DNA from: JANOZM01 sp031429355
Lineage (GTDB): Bacteria > Pseudomonadota > Gammaproteobacteria > Burkholderiales > Burkholderiaceae_E
Length of the DNA stretch: 64,000 bases
Direction: 5' to 3'
NCBI GenBank assembly: GCA_031429355.1
Contig: JANOZM010000005.1
Span: 1-64,000, forward strand
Numbering within the stretch: the first letter of the stretch is position 1; each line of letters begins with the position of its first letter. Positions 25,140 through 33,902 of the stretch are shown here, in pieces. The notes under the pieces are model-generated. The model did no database searches and was not told where the DNA came from. It saw only the letters and a list, made by a program, of their open reading frames with translations. The translations under genes were made by a program, and so were the position numbers.

Positions 25140-26185
25140 TCTGAAATACCTACTAAATGGACTTTAAGTGATTGGTCGCGGTCGGATGCAATTTTGAAGG
25201 CTTGCTCGGCGGCGCGCATTGGAAAACTATGGGTCAAGATTGGGTTTACATCAATCACGCCACGCGATAAAAAGTCGACGGCTTGTGCAAACTCTGGGTC
25301 GAATCGGAATGAACCAATTAGATCGACCTCGCGGGCGACGAACGGGTTAACCGGTAGCGGTACTTCGGGCATTCCCACCATACCGACAACCACTACCTTA
25401 CCGCCCGACGCTGTGGCGCGAATCGCGCTGGTTAATGCACTGGGGTTGCCCGAGCACTCGAAGCTAATATCGAAGTGGCCTTTACCTGCATACCAACTTT
25501 CGACCGTGTCTTTGTTTTGCAATGAATTAACAATTTCGTCGGCCGGTAAACTTTGCATACGTGCAATCGCTTTTTCGCTAACCTCGGTGACCACAATACG
25601 GGCTGCACCTGCTTGTTTAACCGCCAACAATACTAAACATCCAATAGGGCCGCCGCCGGTAATAAGCACTTCTTTACCAACAAGGCTACCGGCACGTGCC
25701 ACGGCATGTAATGCCACGGCTAAAGGCTCGGCCATTGCCGCTACCCGGAAATCTAATAGGCGTGAAACACGATGGCATTGCTGTGCGTCTACTAACAGTT
25801 TTTCGCGAAATACGCCTTGGACATGCGGAAAAATTGCAGCGCTACCAAAGAACTGCATTTTGTAGCAAAGGTTGCCGCGCCCCGCTTTACAGGCCTTGCA
25901 AATGCGGCACGGATGATTGGGGTTAACTGCAACGCGGTCACCGGTTTTTAGATCGGTAACTTGCGTACCTACGGCCAACACTTCACCAGCAAATTCGTGC
26001 CCTAAACACAAGGGTTCGCGCACATTAAAATCACCAACGCGCCCTTTATTAAAATACGATAAATCAGAACCACAAATACCGCCCGCACCAAAGCGCAATA
26101 GCACTTGGTTGGGGCCGGGTGCGTCGGGCTCTGGAAGTTCTTGAAGACGTAAGTCGTAAGCGGCGTGAATAACAGTGGCAAGCAT
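25136..26185 (-). CDS. idnD: L-idonate 5-dehydrogenase (zinc alcohol dehydrogenase family)
   Basis: It oxidises L-idonate to 5-ketogluconate. The 349-residue zinc-dependent dehydrogenase shows catalytic zinc ligands in GGICGSDLSYFNKGRVGDF and LGHEFAGEVLAV, structural zinc Cys residues in HPCRICKACKAGRGNLCYK, and the nucleotide-binding ITGGGPIGCLVLLAVKQAG. Adjacent idnO and gluconokinase genes point to idonate or a related hexonate. No dedicated transporter or GntR-type regulator is present in the window. Confidence 0.88.
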   Translation of the reverse strand: MLATVIHAAYDLRLQELPEPDAPGPNQVLLRFGAGGICGSDLSYFNKGRVGDFNVREPLCLGHEFAGEVLAVGTQVTDLKTGDRVAVNPNHPCRICKACKAGRGNLCYKMQFFGSAAIFPHVQGVFREKLLVDAQQCHRVSRLLDFRVAAMAEPLAVALHAVARAGSLVGKEVLITGGGPIGCLVLLAVKQAGAARIVVTEVSEKAIARMQSLPADEIVNSLQNKDTVESWYAGKGHFDISFECSGNPSALTSAIRATASGGKVVVVGMVGMPEVPLPVNPFVAREVDLIGSFRFDPEFAQAVDFLSRGVIDVNPILTHSFPMRAAEQAFKIASDRDQSLKVHLVGISE

Positions 26186-26199
26186 TGCGTGTGTTCTTT

Positions 26200-26754
26200 C
26201 TATGTTCTTGTAAATTGCTGAACTAAAGCGTGAATGATTTCATCGATGGGTGTTTCGATATTAAAGGTCACTGCGTCGGTGGGTACTTGTAGTGTTTCGA
26301 ACTGGCTTTTTAATAATGCAGTGGGCATGTAGTGATTGCTACGTGCGGCCATCCGTTGGGCTATTAGCTCGAAGCTGCCTTGCAAGTGTACAAACACCAT
26401 GTTGTGCAAATTTTGTTTTAAGCTAGTTCGATACTTTTCTTTGAGCGCCGAGCAAGCTAGCACGGTGCCTTGGTTGGCATCGTCTCGCTTTTTCAGAGCG
26501 CTATTTAAGTTGAGCAGCCACGGTTCGCGGTCGTCGTCATTTAAGGGCTCGGCGCGGCGCATTTTTTCAACATTTGCAGGCGGATGAAAATCATCGGCGT
26601 CAGCAAATTGCCAATCGGTAACACCGTTTGAAACTTTATGATGCAATGCTGCCGCAAGTTGCGAAGCAACCGTAGATTTACCGCAACCCGACACACCCAT
26701 CACTACGATGTTGCGCGTTGCGCTACTTAACAATTCGATATTGGTTGGCTTCAT
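26200..26754 (-). CDS. gntK: Gluconokinase
   Basis: It phosphorylates gluconate to 6-phosphogluconate. The 184-residue protein has the P-loop VMGVSGCGKSTVASQLAAAL, then FADADDFHPPANVEKMRRAE, PLNDDDREPWL and SALKEKYRTSL, the GntK/IdnK pattern. Its start follows the gnd stop with no spacer and idnD follows 14 bases downstream. It supplies the substrate for the 6-phosphogluconate dehydrogenase encoded just upstream. Confidence 0.94.
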   Translation of the reverse strand: MKPTNIELLSSATRNIVVMGVSGCGKSTVASQLAAALHHKVSNGVTDWQFADADDFHPPANVEKMRRAEPLNDDDREPWLLNLNSALKKRDDANQGTVLACSALKEKYRTSLKQNLHNMVFVHLQGSFELIAQRMAARSNHYMPTALLKSQFETLQVPTDAVTFNIETPIDEIIHALVQQFTRT

Positions 26755-27714
26755 TTATTTTTTTACGACGCTATGACCACCAAAGCCTTTTCGCATCATG
26801 GCTAACAAGCGGTTGCCGTAATCGGCCTTGCCTTGCGAATCGAAGCGGCTCATGACCGATAGCGCAATTACGGGTGTTGGTGTGCCTTGGCGAATCGCCT
26901 CGTCAATGGTCCAGCGTCCTTCACCCGAGTCTGCAACTATGGGTGACACCGCTTCAATGCCGGCTGGGTCTTGTAAAGCTTGCGCTGTTAAATCGAGTAA
27001 CCAAGAACGTACCACGCTGCCATGCCGCCAAGCTTCGCCAACCGCGTCGAGTTTAAAATCGAATTCTTTTTTTCCTGCCATCAAGGCAAAACCCTCGGCA
27101 AAGGCTTGCATCATTCCGTATTCAATTCCGTTGTGAACCATTTTGGCAAAGTGCCCGCTACCTACGGGGCCGCAATGTACCCAACCATCGGTTTTGCTTG
27201 GCGCTAACGCTTCTACAAAGGGCTTTAGTTGCAACGCCGCGTTAGCACTGCCACCGTACATTAAGCAGTAGCCATTGGCTAAGCCCCAGACACCGCCCGA
27301 GACACCACAGTCCATAAATTCGATTTGCTTGGCTGCGAATTCTTGGCCACGACGTTGTGAGTCGAGGTAATTACAGTTGCCGCCATCAATCACTAAATCG
27401 CCCGCCTTAAGCAAAGTGCGCAATTGCATTAATGTGGATTCGGTAATTTCACCGGCGGGTAGCATTACCCAAATAGTGCGCGAACCATCGGATTCATTGT
27501 TTGCATTTAAAGCAGCAATTGTTAGCTCGAGCGACGCAAAAGTTTGAATACCTGCTTCATGATTAAACAATTCGCGGGTAGTTTGAATCGCATCGAAACC
27601 AACAACTTGGATACCAGCACGCGCCATGCGCTTTGCCATATTTCCGCCCATACGTCCAAGGCCAATCATGGCAATTTGATGGTTTTGGGTGGTTGAATTT
27701 ATTACTGCACTCAT
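26755..27714 (-). CDS. gnd: 6-phosphogluconate dehydrogenase, decarboxylating (short type)
   Basis: It converts 6-phosphogluconate to ribulose 5-phosphate with reduction of NAD(P). The N-terminal dinucleotide fold has MIGLGRMGGNMAKRMARAGI; substrate-binding residues lie in MDCGVSGGVWGLANGYCLMY and MVHNGIEYGMMQAFAEGFAL. At 319 residues it belongs to the short Gnd class rather than the roughly 470-residue enzyme. Its start overlaps the miaA stop by four bases, so it is translated from the mutL-miaA transcript. Confidence 0.92.
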   Translation of the reverse strand: MSAVINSTTQNHQIAMIGLGRMGGNMAKRMARAGIQVVGFDAIQTTRELFNHEAGIQTFASLELTIAALNANNESDGSRTIWVMLPAGEITESTLMQLRTLLKAGDLVIDGGNCNYLDSQRRGQEFAAKQIEFMDCGVSGGVWGLANGYCLMYGGSANAALQLKPFVEALAPSKTDGWVHCGPVGSGHFAKMVHNGIEYGMMQAFAEGFALMAGKKEFDFKLDAVGEAWRHGSVVRSWLLDLTAQALQDPAGIEAVSPIVADSGEGRWTIDEAIRQGTPTPVIALSVMSRFDSQGKADYGNRLLAMMRKGFGGHSVVKK

Positions 27715-28688
27715 TGCACATCCTTAATCAAACTTAAAATTTGTAGAACATTATTTTTAATGTCTTGCTGATTGCGTGGCGCAACCAAACGATTGTCTAT
27801 GGGCATGCTGCGCAACCAAGTTAACTGCCGCTTGGCTAATTGGCGAGTGGCGACGATACCGCGTTCGCGGCATTGCGCCAAGTCTGTGATGCCTTCCAAA
27901 TGTTCCCATACTTGGCGATATCCCACGCAACGGATTGCAGGAAGTTCGGCATGCAGATCAGTTCGCGCCTTCAACGCGCGTACTTCGTCGATAAAGCCAT
28001 TGGCTAACATTGCATCAAACCGTTGGCTAATGCGTTGGTGCAATAGTTTGCGATCGGCGGGTTCTAAGCTGAAGCTTTGGCAAGGCAAGGGGGCAATAGC
28101 AGGGTTACCAAACAGGCTCGATAAAGGTTTTCCGGTTAACTCGTACACTTCTAGCGCGCGTTGAATGCGTTGCGAATCGGTGGGTGGAAGTCGGTCGGCA
28201 GTTACCGGATCGATCTTTGCAAGCGTTGCGTGCATAGCCGGCCAACCTAGTTGTGCTGCTTGTGCATCCAATCGAGCACGTATTTGTGGATCGGCTTCGG
28301 GCAGGGCGTCGAGGCCACGCATTAGCGCGCGCGCATACAACATCGTGCCACCAACAATAACGGGTGTTTTATTACGAGCTTTAATTTGCCCAACTAATAG
28401 CGCACAATCTTTTGCAAATTGCGCTGTCGAATAACTTTGTGCGGGGTCGATGATATCGATTAAATGGTGAGGTACTTGGGCCCGTTCTTGTGGGCTCGGT
28501 TTTGCTGTGCCGATATCCATCCCGCGATAAACTAAGGCCGAATCGATACTAATAATTTCGATGGGCAAGTGCAGCGCTAGCTCTAACGCAACCGCTGTTT
28601 TTCCTGTAGCCGTAGCACCTAGCAGCAACAAAGGTTCTTGTTGTGCTTGCATTGCGTTTGGCAAGGCAATAGTTTCTGGATCAAGCAT
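27711..28688 (-). CDS. miaA: tRNA dimethylallyltransferase MiaA
   Basis: MiaA prenylates A37 of tRNAs that read codons starting with U. The ATP/substrate loop LLLLGATATGKTAVALELAL, the ISIDSALVYRGMDIGTAKPS motif, VPHHLIDIIDPAQSYSTAQF and VGGTMLYARALMRGLD are diagnostic; CVGYRQVWEHLEG is the later conserved stretch. ATG 28688 (325 residues) overlaps the end of the MFS gene by eight bases. The frame opens six codons earlier at 28706. Confidence 0.96.
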   Translation of the reverse strand: MLDPETIALPNAMQAQQEPLLLLGATATGKTAVALELALHLPIEIISIDSALVYRGMDIGTAKPSPQERAQVPHHLIDIIDPAQSYSTAQFAKDCALLVGQIKARNKTPVIVGGTMLYARALMRGLDALPEADPQIRARLDAQAAQLGWPAMHATLAKIDPVTADRLPPTDSQRIQRALEVYELTGKPLSSLFGNPAIAPLPCQSFSLEPADRKLLHQRISQRFDAMLANGFIDEVRALKARTDLHAELPAIRCVGYRQVWEHLEGITDLAQCRERGIVATRQLAKRQLTWLRSMPIDNRLVAPRNQQDIKNNVLQILSLIKDVQ

Positions 28689-29886
28689 TGCGCGGACTCG
28701 TTGCAATGACGCCGCGATTTAACCGCAGGGCTACGGCAGCAATAACTAGGCTCATCCCCAATAAACCTAAAGGCCAACCCCATTGCGCTGGCATTGGACT
28801 AATTAAAAACAACCACAATGCGGCACTGGTATGAATTAAGAAGCCCAGAACAGCTCCAGCAGTTCCGGCTTTTTCAGGGAAGGGCCCAACGGCTGCTGCT
28901 TGAGTGATGGGTTGCAAAATGCCGTGACCTAGCATGTAAATTAATTGGCATACTAAGTAAGTTACAAGGCTTGCCTTGTCAAACGAATTGATGCCTAACA
29001 TTAGCAGTGCGCCCGCAAGAGTAAGGGTTGCACCTACCCTAATGCCCGGTGCAATTCCAAGGCGGGTCACCAAGTGCCGACCGATCAATGTGCCTCCAAT
29101 AAAGCCACATGTACACAACGATAAAGTAAAACCAAACTGTAGCGGGCTTAAGCCATATTCTTTAATAAAAATAACCGGAGATTTTACAAAAAATGTCATT
29201 AGTGCACTGTAGGCACACGCAGCTATGGCGCTGTAAAGCAAAAATTCTTTATGGCGAATAATTTGTAAGTAATTCGCAAAAAGAGACTTCATTTGTAAAG
29301 CTTGATGATTCTTTTGTTTCAACGTTTCTGGCAAGAATAAGAATGCAAGTACGCCAAAGCACAACGCGTAAAATGCCATCGCATAAAATGCGCCGGACCA
29401 GCCTAAAATGTTTTGCAATAATCCGCCAATCGGAGGGCAAGTTAACGCAATAACTCCCATGAACGACATGGACTTTGCCAATAGGGCCGCCCCTTGTTGG
29501 GGTTCTAATAAATCACGGACAATTGCCCGCGCGGCGATAATGGCCCCGCACACACCAATTGCTTGGGTGGCGCGCGCTAAATTAAGCGACGCCAAGCTCG
29601 GAGAAAGTGCGCCTAATAAAGATGCGAGCAAGTAAACAATTAGTGCGCTAAGTAGCATAGGCTTGCGACCAAAACGGTCGGCCAACGGTCCAATAAATAA
29701 TTGCACCACTGCGTAACTGATTAAGTAAGTTTGTAATGTGGAATCAATCGCCCGCTGCGAAACATTAAAAGCCTCAGCCAGCGCCGGCAAGGTCGATAAA
29801 TAGACGTCTGTCGTTACGGGCTGTAAGCCAAAGCTAAGAGAAATTAGTGCAATCCAAACAAACGATTGCGGACCAAGTGCTTTCAT
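28681..29886 (-). CDS. MFS transporter, Bcr/CflA (drug resistance) family
   Basis: The 401-residue inner-membrane protein has about twelve hydrophobic helices, the early motif TDVYLSTLPALAEAFNVSQR and the loop 2-3 motif GPLADRFGRKPMLLSALIVY. These match the Bcr/CflA efflux family. ATG 29886 overlaps the mutL stop as ATGA; longer frames are unlikely. It separates mutL from miaA, which are usually adjacent. The exported compound is not predictable. Confidence 0.92.
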   Translation of the reverse strand: MKALGPQSFVWIALISLSFGLQPVTTDVYLSTLPALAEAFNVSQRAIDSTLQTYLISYAVVQLFIGPLADRFGRKPMLLSALIVYLLASLLGALSPSLASLNLARATQAIGVCGAIIAARAIVRDLLEPQQGAALLAKSMSFMGVIALTCPPIGGLLQNILGWSGAFYAMAFYALCFGVLAFLFLPETLKQKNHQALQMKSLFANYLQIIRHKEFLLYSAIAACAYSALMTFFVKSPVIFIKEYGLSPLQFGFTLSLCTCGFIGGTLIGRHLVTRLGIAPGIRVGATLTLAGALLMLGINSFDKASLVTYLVCQLIYMLGHGILQPITQAAAVGPFPEKAGTAGAVLGFLIHTSAALWLFLISPMPAQWGWPLGLLGMSLVIAAVALRLNRGVIATSPRNA

Positions 29887-31727
29887 CGGCCGCGTAAAAA
29901 TAAGGTGTCTAATTGCGCCATAGACAGCTGTGCCCACGTGGGGCGGCCATGATTGCACTGGTCGGCACCCGGTGTGTTTTCCATTTCACGCAACAAGCCG
30001 TTCATTTCATCAAGGGTGAGCGCGCGATTGGCGCGTACGGCTGCGTGACAAGCCATTGAAGCAAGTAAGTTGTCTTCCCGTTGCTCTAGGGTTCGGGTAC
30101 TACCCGCAACCCGTAGTTCGGCCAAAATATCGAGACACAGGCGAGCCGCGTTGTTTACAGATAGCAATGCGGGCAAGCTTCGCAATGCGAGTTGCTTGGG
30201 GCCCAGCGCATCTAGCTCCAGCCCCAAGCGCTTTAAGTGGGGCTGTTCGGCAATCGCAGTGGCGACGTCCATCTCATCAACGTCAAAGCTAATGGGAATT
30301 AATAAATTTTGCAGCGGTAGTTGCTGCAAGCGCATAGCCGTCTTTAGTTTTTCGTAGACCACGCGTTCGTGTGCGGCATGCATATCAACAATTAAAAGTC
30401 CCTGGCTATTTTGAGCAATGACATAAACGCCGTGTAACTGACCTAAGGCATAGCCCAAAGGAGGTATTTCTTTGGTTTGTGGGTTCTGTTCGTGGCGATC
30501 AAATGCAGCGGCCAATTTTTGCAAATTGTTTGGCGCACTCATGGTGGTTGCAGCAAAGTTTTGGTTTAAGCGTGAAGTGAAATTTTGCTCACCAGTATTT
30601 TCTCGCGCGTACAAGGGACCAGAGCGCTGCTCGCCTAAGGCTGTCGAATAGTTAAATTGAATTGGGGTTTGATTGGCTTGATCAAAGCCCTGCAAGGTTT
30701 CATCGGTGGTTAATGCTTGTTCTTGATTCGTTAATCTTTCGCTGGCTGTTTCGCGCAGTGCATCACTAACAGCGTGAAACACAAATTGGTGTACAGCGCG
30801 TGAATCTCGAAACCGTACTTCGGTTTTAGCCGGGTGCACATTGACGTCGACCATTCGTGGATCGAGCTGTAAAAAAAGTGCATAAGCCGGTTGGCGGTCG
30901 CCATGCAACACATCATCATAGGCTTGGCGAACAGCATGCATTAATACTTTGTCGCGAACGAATCGTCCATTGACGTAAAAAAACTGTCGGTCTGCGCGAG
31001 CGCGTCCTAGGGTTGGCGCGCCCGCTATGCCTTTAATATTTAGCTGTGGGTGACCAACTGCAACTTCGCGATGGGCGGTTTGATACTCGCGTCCTAAACC
31101 GGCAATCGTACGTGCTTGCCAAGTGCTAGCGACCCAATTTTCTATCTCTTTGCCTTGGTGCACTAAGTTAAAACTTATCTCGGGGTGGGCAAGGGCAACT
31201 CGGCGGAATACGTCCGCGCAAGCGGCGGCTTCGGTGGCTTCTGTTTTTAAAAATTTACGCCGAGCAGGTGTCCGAGAAAATAAATCGCGTACTAAAATCG
31301 TAGTGCCTTTAGCGTGGGCCGCCGGGCTCACTTGGCCGCTATCACCATCAAGCAAAAGCGCATGCGCGGCGTCGGTTGATCGCGTTGTTAACGTTGTGTG
31401 GGCTACCGATGCTATCGAGGCCAAAGCTTCGCCGCGAAACCCTAACGAAGCGACCGATTCAAGCTCATCTAAATTGCTAATTTTGCTAGTGGCATGGCGC
31501 GCAAATGCTAGGTGCAAATCGCTTTCAACAATGCCAGAACCATCGTCGGTAATTGCAATTAGTCGAGTGCCACCATCTTCTAAGCGCACTTCGATGCGTT
31601 GAGCGCCAGCGTCAATTGCATTTTCCATCAGCTCTTTGACAACTGATGCTGGGCGTTCAACAACTTCACCTGCGGCGATTTGGCTGATGAGTTGGTCGGG
31701 GAGGGCTTGAATACGGCGCGTGTGCAT
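29883..31727 (-). CDS. mutL: DNA mismatch repair protein MutL with endonuclease motif
   Basis: MutL couples MutS mismatch recognition to strand removal. The 614-residue protein has the GHKL ATPase boxes ELMENAIDAGAQRIEV, ITDDGSGIVESDL and LGFRGEALASIASVAHTTL. The C-terminal domain has DMHAAHERVVYE, matching the DQHA(X)2E(X)4E metal motif, and CNHGRPTW, so nicking activity is expected and MutH is not needed. It is the first gene of a long minus-strand series that continues through miaA into the gluconate genes. Confidence 0.97.
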   Translation of the reverse strand: MHTRRIQALPDQLISQIAAGEVVERPASVVKELMENAIDAGAQRIEVRLEDGGTRLIAITDDGSGIVESDLHLAFARHATSKISNLDELESVASLGFRGEALASIASVAHTTLTTRSTDAAHALLLDGDSGQVSPAAHAKGTTILVRDLFSRTPARRKFLKTEATEAAACADVFRRVALAHPEISFNLVHQGKEIENWVASTWQARTIAGLGREYQTAHREVAVGHPQLNIKGIAGAPTLGRARADRQFFYVNGRFVRDKVLMHAVRQAYDDVLHGDRQPAYALFLQLDPRMVDVNVHPAKTEVRFRDSRAVHQFVFHAVSDALRETASERLTNQEQALTTDETLQGFDQANQTPIQFNYSTALGEQRSGPLYARENTGEQNFTSRLNQNFAATTMSAPNNLQKLAAAFDRHEQNPQTKEIPPLGYALGQLHGVYVIAQNSQGLLIVDMHAAHERVVYEKLKTAMRLQQLPLQNLLIPISFDVDEMDVATAIAEQPHLKRLGLELDALGPKQLALRSLPALLSVNNAARLCLDILAELRVAGSTRTLEQREDNLLASMACHAAVRANRALTLDEMNGLLREMENTPGADQCNHGRPTWAQLSMAQLDTLFLRGR

Positions 31728-31785
31728 TTCACTATTATATGCGGGGCATCACAAGCCTAACGCGCCAAACTAGTATTATTCGCTT

Positions 31786-32436
31786 ATGGACATCAGCACA
31801 CTCATCGACATTTTCTTGCATTTGGATAAACACTTGCAAACTCTGGTTAGCCAATACGGAGTTTGGGTTTACGCCCTTTTGTTTCTTATAATTTTTGTAG
31901 AGACCGGTGCGGTCGTTATGCCGTTTCTGCCAGGCGATTCTTTGTTGTTTGTCGCTGGTGCAATTGCCGGTATTGGCGGTCTAAATTTGCCATTGCTAAT
32001 GGGCTTGTTAATTGTTGCAGCGATTTTGGGCGACGCACTAAATTATGCGATAGGCAAAAAAATTGGCCCAAAGGTTTTTCAATGGGAAAACTCTCGTTTT
32101 TTTAACAAGGCCGCGTTTGAAAAAACCCATGCTTTTTATGAGAAACACGGCGGTGTAACCATTATCGTTGCGCGCTTTATGCCTTTCATTAGAACCTTCG
32201 CGCCATTTGTGGCAGGTGTTGGCGCAATGACCTACAGCAAGTTTTTTTCATACAACGTCATCGGTGCAGTATTGTGGGTAGTTAGTTTGACGGCTCTAGG
32301 CTATTGGATCGGCAATACCGAGTGGGTACGTCAAAATTTTTCAGTGGTTACTTTGGCGATGATTATTATTCCGGGCCTGCCCGCCGTCTTTGAGTTTTTG
32401 CGCCACACCGTTTTTAAAAAGAAAACGATTTCGTAG
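31786..32436 (+). CDS. DedA family membrane protein
   Basis: DedA proteins are inner-membrane proteins linked to undecaprenyl-phosphate and lipid recycling and to proton-motive-force maintenance. The 216-residue protein has the family stretches FVETGAVVMPFLPGDSLLFV and IIVARFMPFIRTFAPFVAGV with conserved Arg and Pro residues, plus several transmembrane helices. It is divergent from mutL over 58 bases. Confidence 0.93.
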   Translation: MDISTLIDIFLHLDKHLQTLVSQYGVWVYALLFLIIFVETGAVVMPFLPGDSLLFVAGAIAGIGGLNLPLLMGLLIVAAILGDALNYAIGKKIGPKVFQWENSRFFNKAAFEKTHAFYEKHGGVTIIVARFMPFIRTFAPFVAGVGAMTYSKFFSYNVIGAVLWVVSLTALGYWIGNTEWVRQNFSVVTLAMIIIPGLPAVFEFLRHTVFKKKTIS

Positions 32437-32504
32437 TCGTCGCAGAACATTATGAATGTTGGTAAAGTAAATTTTCAGAGTCATTAAAAATCGGATTGCC
32501 CCTA

Positions 32505-33155
32505 GTGATTAAAAGCGTTATCCGAAGTGCCGTGTTCATTTTATGCACTGCAAGCCATGTGGCGTTTGCATCGCCTTGTCCAGCCGATAGTGGCTCGGGA
32601 ATCAAGAACTTTTGTATTGTTTCCAAAGCGAGCCTTTGGCGTGGTGGCAAACCCAACGACTTGGGAGCTGCTTGGTTAATCAATAATGGCATAAAGTCGG
32701 TAGTCAATTTAGAGCTCTTGCATGACGACTTACCCAGCCTTACAAGCGCCAAAGTCGCTTCAAACGATACAACCGAAGTGACGTATTTTAAAGTTCGCAA
32801 CTGGGAACCTATCGCTGCTATTTCACCTAAACGGCAAGACCAACATGTGGCGCGATTTTTGGCGATTATGGCCGTCAGTCCGAAACCTGTTTATGTGCAT
32901 TGTCGTTCTGGGCAAAACCGAACTGGCGTTAATGTTGCGGCTTATCGAATGTTAGTTGAGGGCATGGACACCGAAGATGCTGTTGCCGAAATGAAAGCCT
33001 TTAAGGGACACTGGTCCAAGGTAGATGCAAAGTATTTGCGTGGTATCGATCCAAGCCGCAAAGCAGCCATTTTGGCAATGGTTGACAAGTACAAAGCGAG
33101 TGTAAAACCCTTGGCAATAGTGCGTTGTCAAACTGGGGTTTGCCGAGCAATATAG
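32505..33155 (+). CDS. Exported dual-specificity/tyrosine phosphatase-like protein
   Basis: The protein has an N-terminal signal peptide (MIKSVIRSAVFILCTASHVA) and then a cysteine phosphatase fold: SLWRGGKPNDLGAAWLINNG, the general-acid region around VRNWEPIAA, and the P-loop VHCRSGQNRTGVNVAAYRML (HCX5R). It is likely periplasmic, where such enzymes have few known roles. GTG 32505 is chosen because CGGA lies about nine bases upstream; a TTG at 32496 is the alternative. The next gene, msrA, is also exported. Confidence 0.88.
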   Translation: MIKSVIRSAVFILCTASHVAFASPCPADSGSGIKNFCIVSKASLWRGGKPNDLGAAWLINNGIKSVVNLELLHDDLPSLTSAKVASNDTTEVTYFKVRNWEPIAAISPKRQDQHVARFLAIMAVSPKPVYVHCRSGQNRTGVNVAAYRMLVEGMDTEDAVAEMKAFKGHWSKVDAKYLRGIDPSRKAAILAMVDKYKASVKPLAIVRCQTGVCRAI

Positions 33156-33229
33156 GTTTACGCTGAACGGTCTGTAAGCTTCGCTGACCAGCCTTCGACA
33201 ACGACACTACATCCTTGATTAACAAATAA

Positions 33230-33844
33230 ATGAATTCAATAAAAAGCCTTGCAATAACATTGGTTTTAACCGCTTCAGCGTTGCTTTACATACAACCCGC
33301 AGCTGCACAAAACACGCAAACTGCCGTTTTTGCTGGCGGCTGCTTTTGGTGTGTAGAGTCCGATTTCGATAAAGTCCCCGGCGTGATTTCAACAACATCA
33401 GGGTACACGGGTGGCAAAACAACTAATCCTACTTACGATCAAATTTCGTCCAAAGATACCGGTCACGCCGAAGTCGTAAAAATTGTATTCGACCCAAATA
33501 AAGTTAGTTATGCAAAGCTGTTGGATATCTTTTGGCACAGCATTGATCCCACAACAAAAAATGCCCAATTTTGTGATGTGGGTTCACCGTATCGAACCGC
33601 AATATTTGCTCAAGATGCGGCGCAGTTAGAGGCAGCTAAAAAATCGTTAGCGGACCTTGAAAAAACAAAGCCGTTTAAAGAGCCAATCGTGACTGAAATT
33701 AATCCGGTTTCGGTGTTTTACTCTGCCGAGGACTATCACCAAGATTACTATGTAAAAAATCCGGTGCGATATAAATACTATCGTACTAGTTGCGGGCGCG
33801 ACGCGCGCTTAAAACAACTGTGGGGCGACAAAGCCTTTAAGTAG
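33230..33844 (+). CDS. msrA: Exported peptide-methionine (S)-S-oxide reductase MsrA
   Basis: MsrA repairs oxidised methionine. The catalytic motif is FAGGCFWCVESDFDKVPGV, with further family stretches VISTTSGYTGGKTTNPTYDQ and STKDTGHAEVV-like SSKDTGHAEVVKIVFDP. An N-terminal signal peptide (LAITLVLTASALLYIQPAAA) places this copy in the periplasm, where it would protect envelope proteins. The 204-residue length fits an exported MsrA without MsrB fusion. Confidence 0.95.
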   Translation: MNSIKSLAITLVLTASALLYIQPAAAQNTQTAVFAGGCFWCVESDFDKVPGVISTTSGYTGGKTTNPTYDQISSKDTGHAEVVKIVFDPNKVSYAKLLDIFWHSIDPTTKNAQFCDVGSPYRTAIFAQDAAQLEAAKKSLADLEKTKPFKEPIVTEINPVSVFYSAEDYHQDYYVKNPVRYKYYRTSCGRDARLKQLWGDKAFK

Positions 33845-33860
33845 GTCATCCGAGTGAAGT

Positions 33861-33894
33861 CGGGCTCGGAATTAATCGAGCCCGGATTTATTTT
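33861..33894 (+). terminator. Rho-independent terminator after msrA
   Basis: CGGGCTCG, loop GAATTAAT, CGAGCCCG, then a T-rich tail (GATTTATTTT). It also lies at the 3' end of the convergent ABC-F gene. Confidence 0.8.
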
Positions 33895-33902
33895 GCGCTT
33901 AC

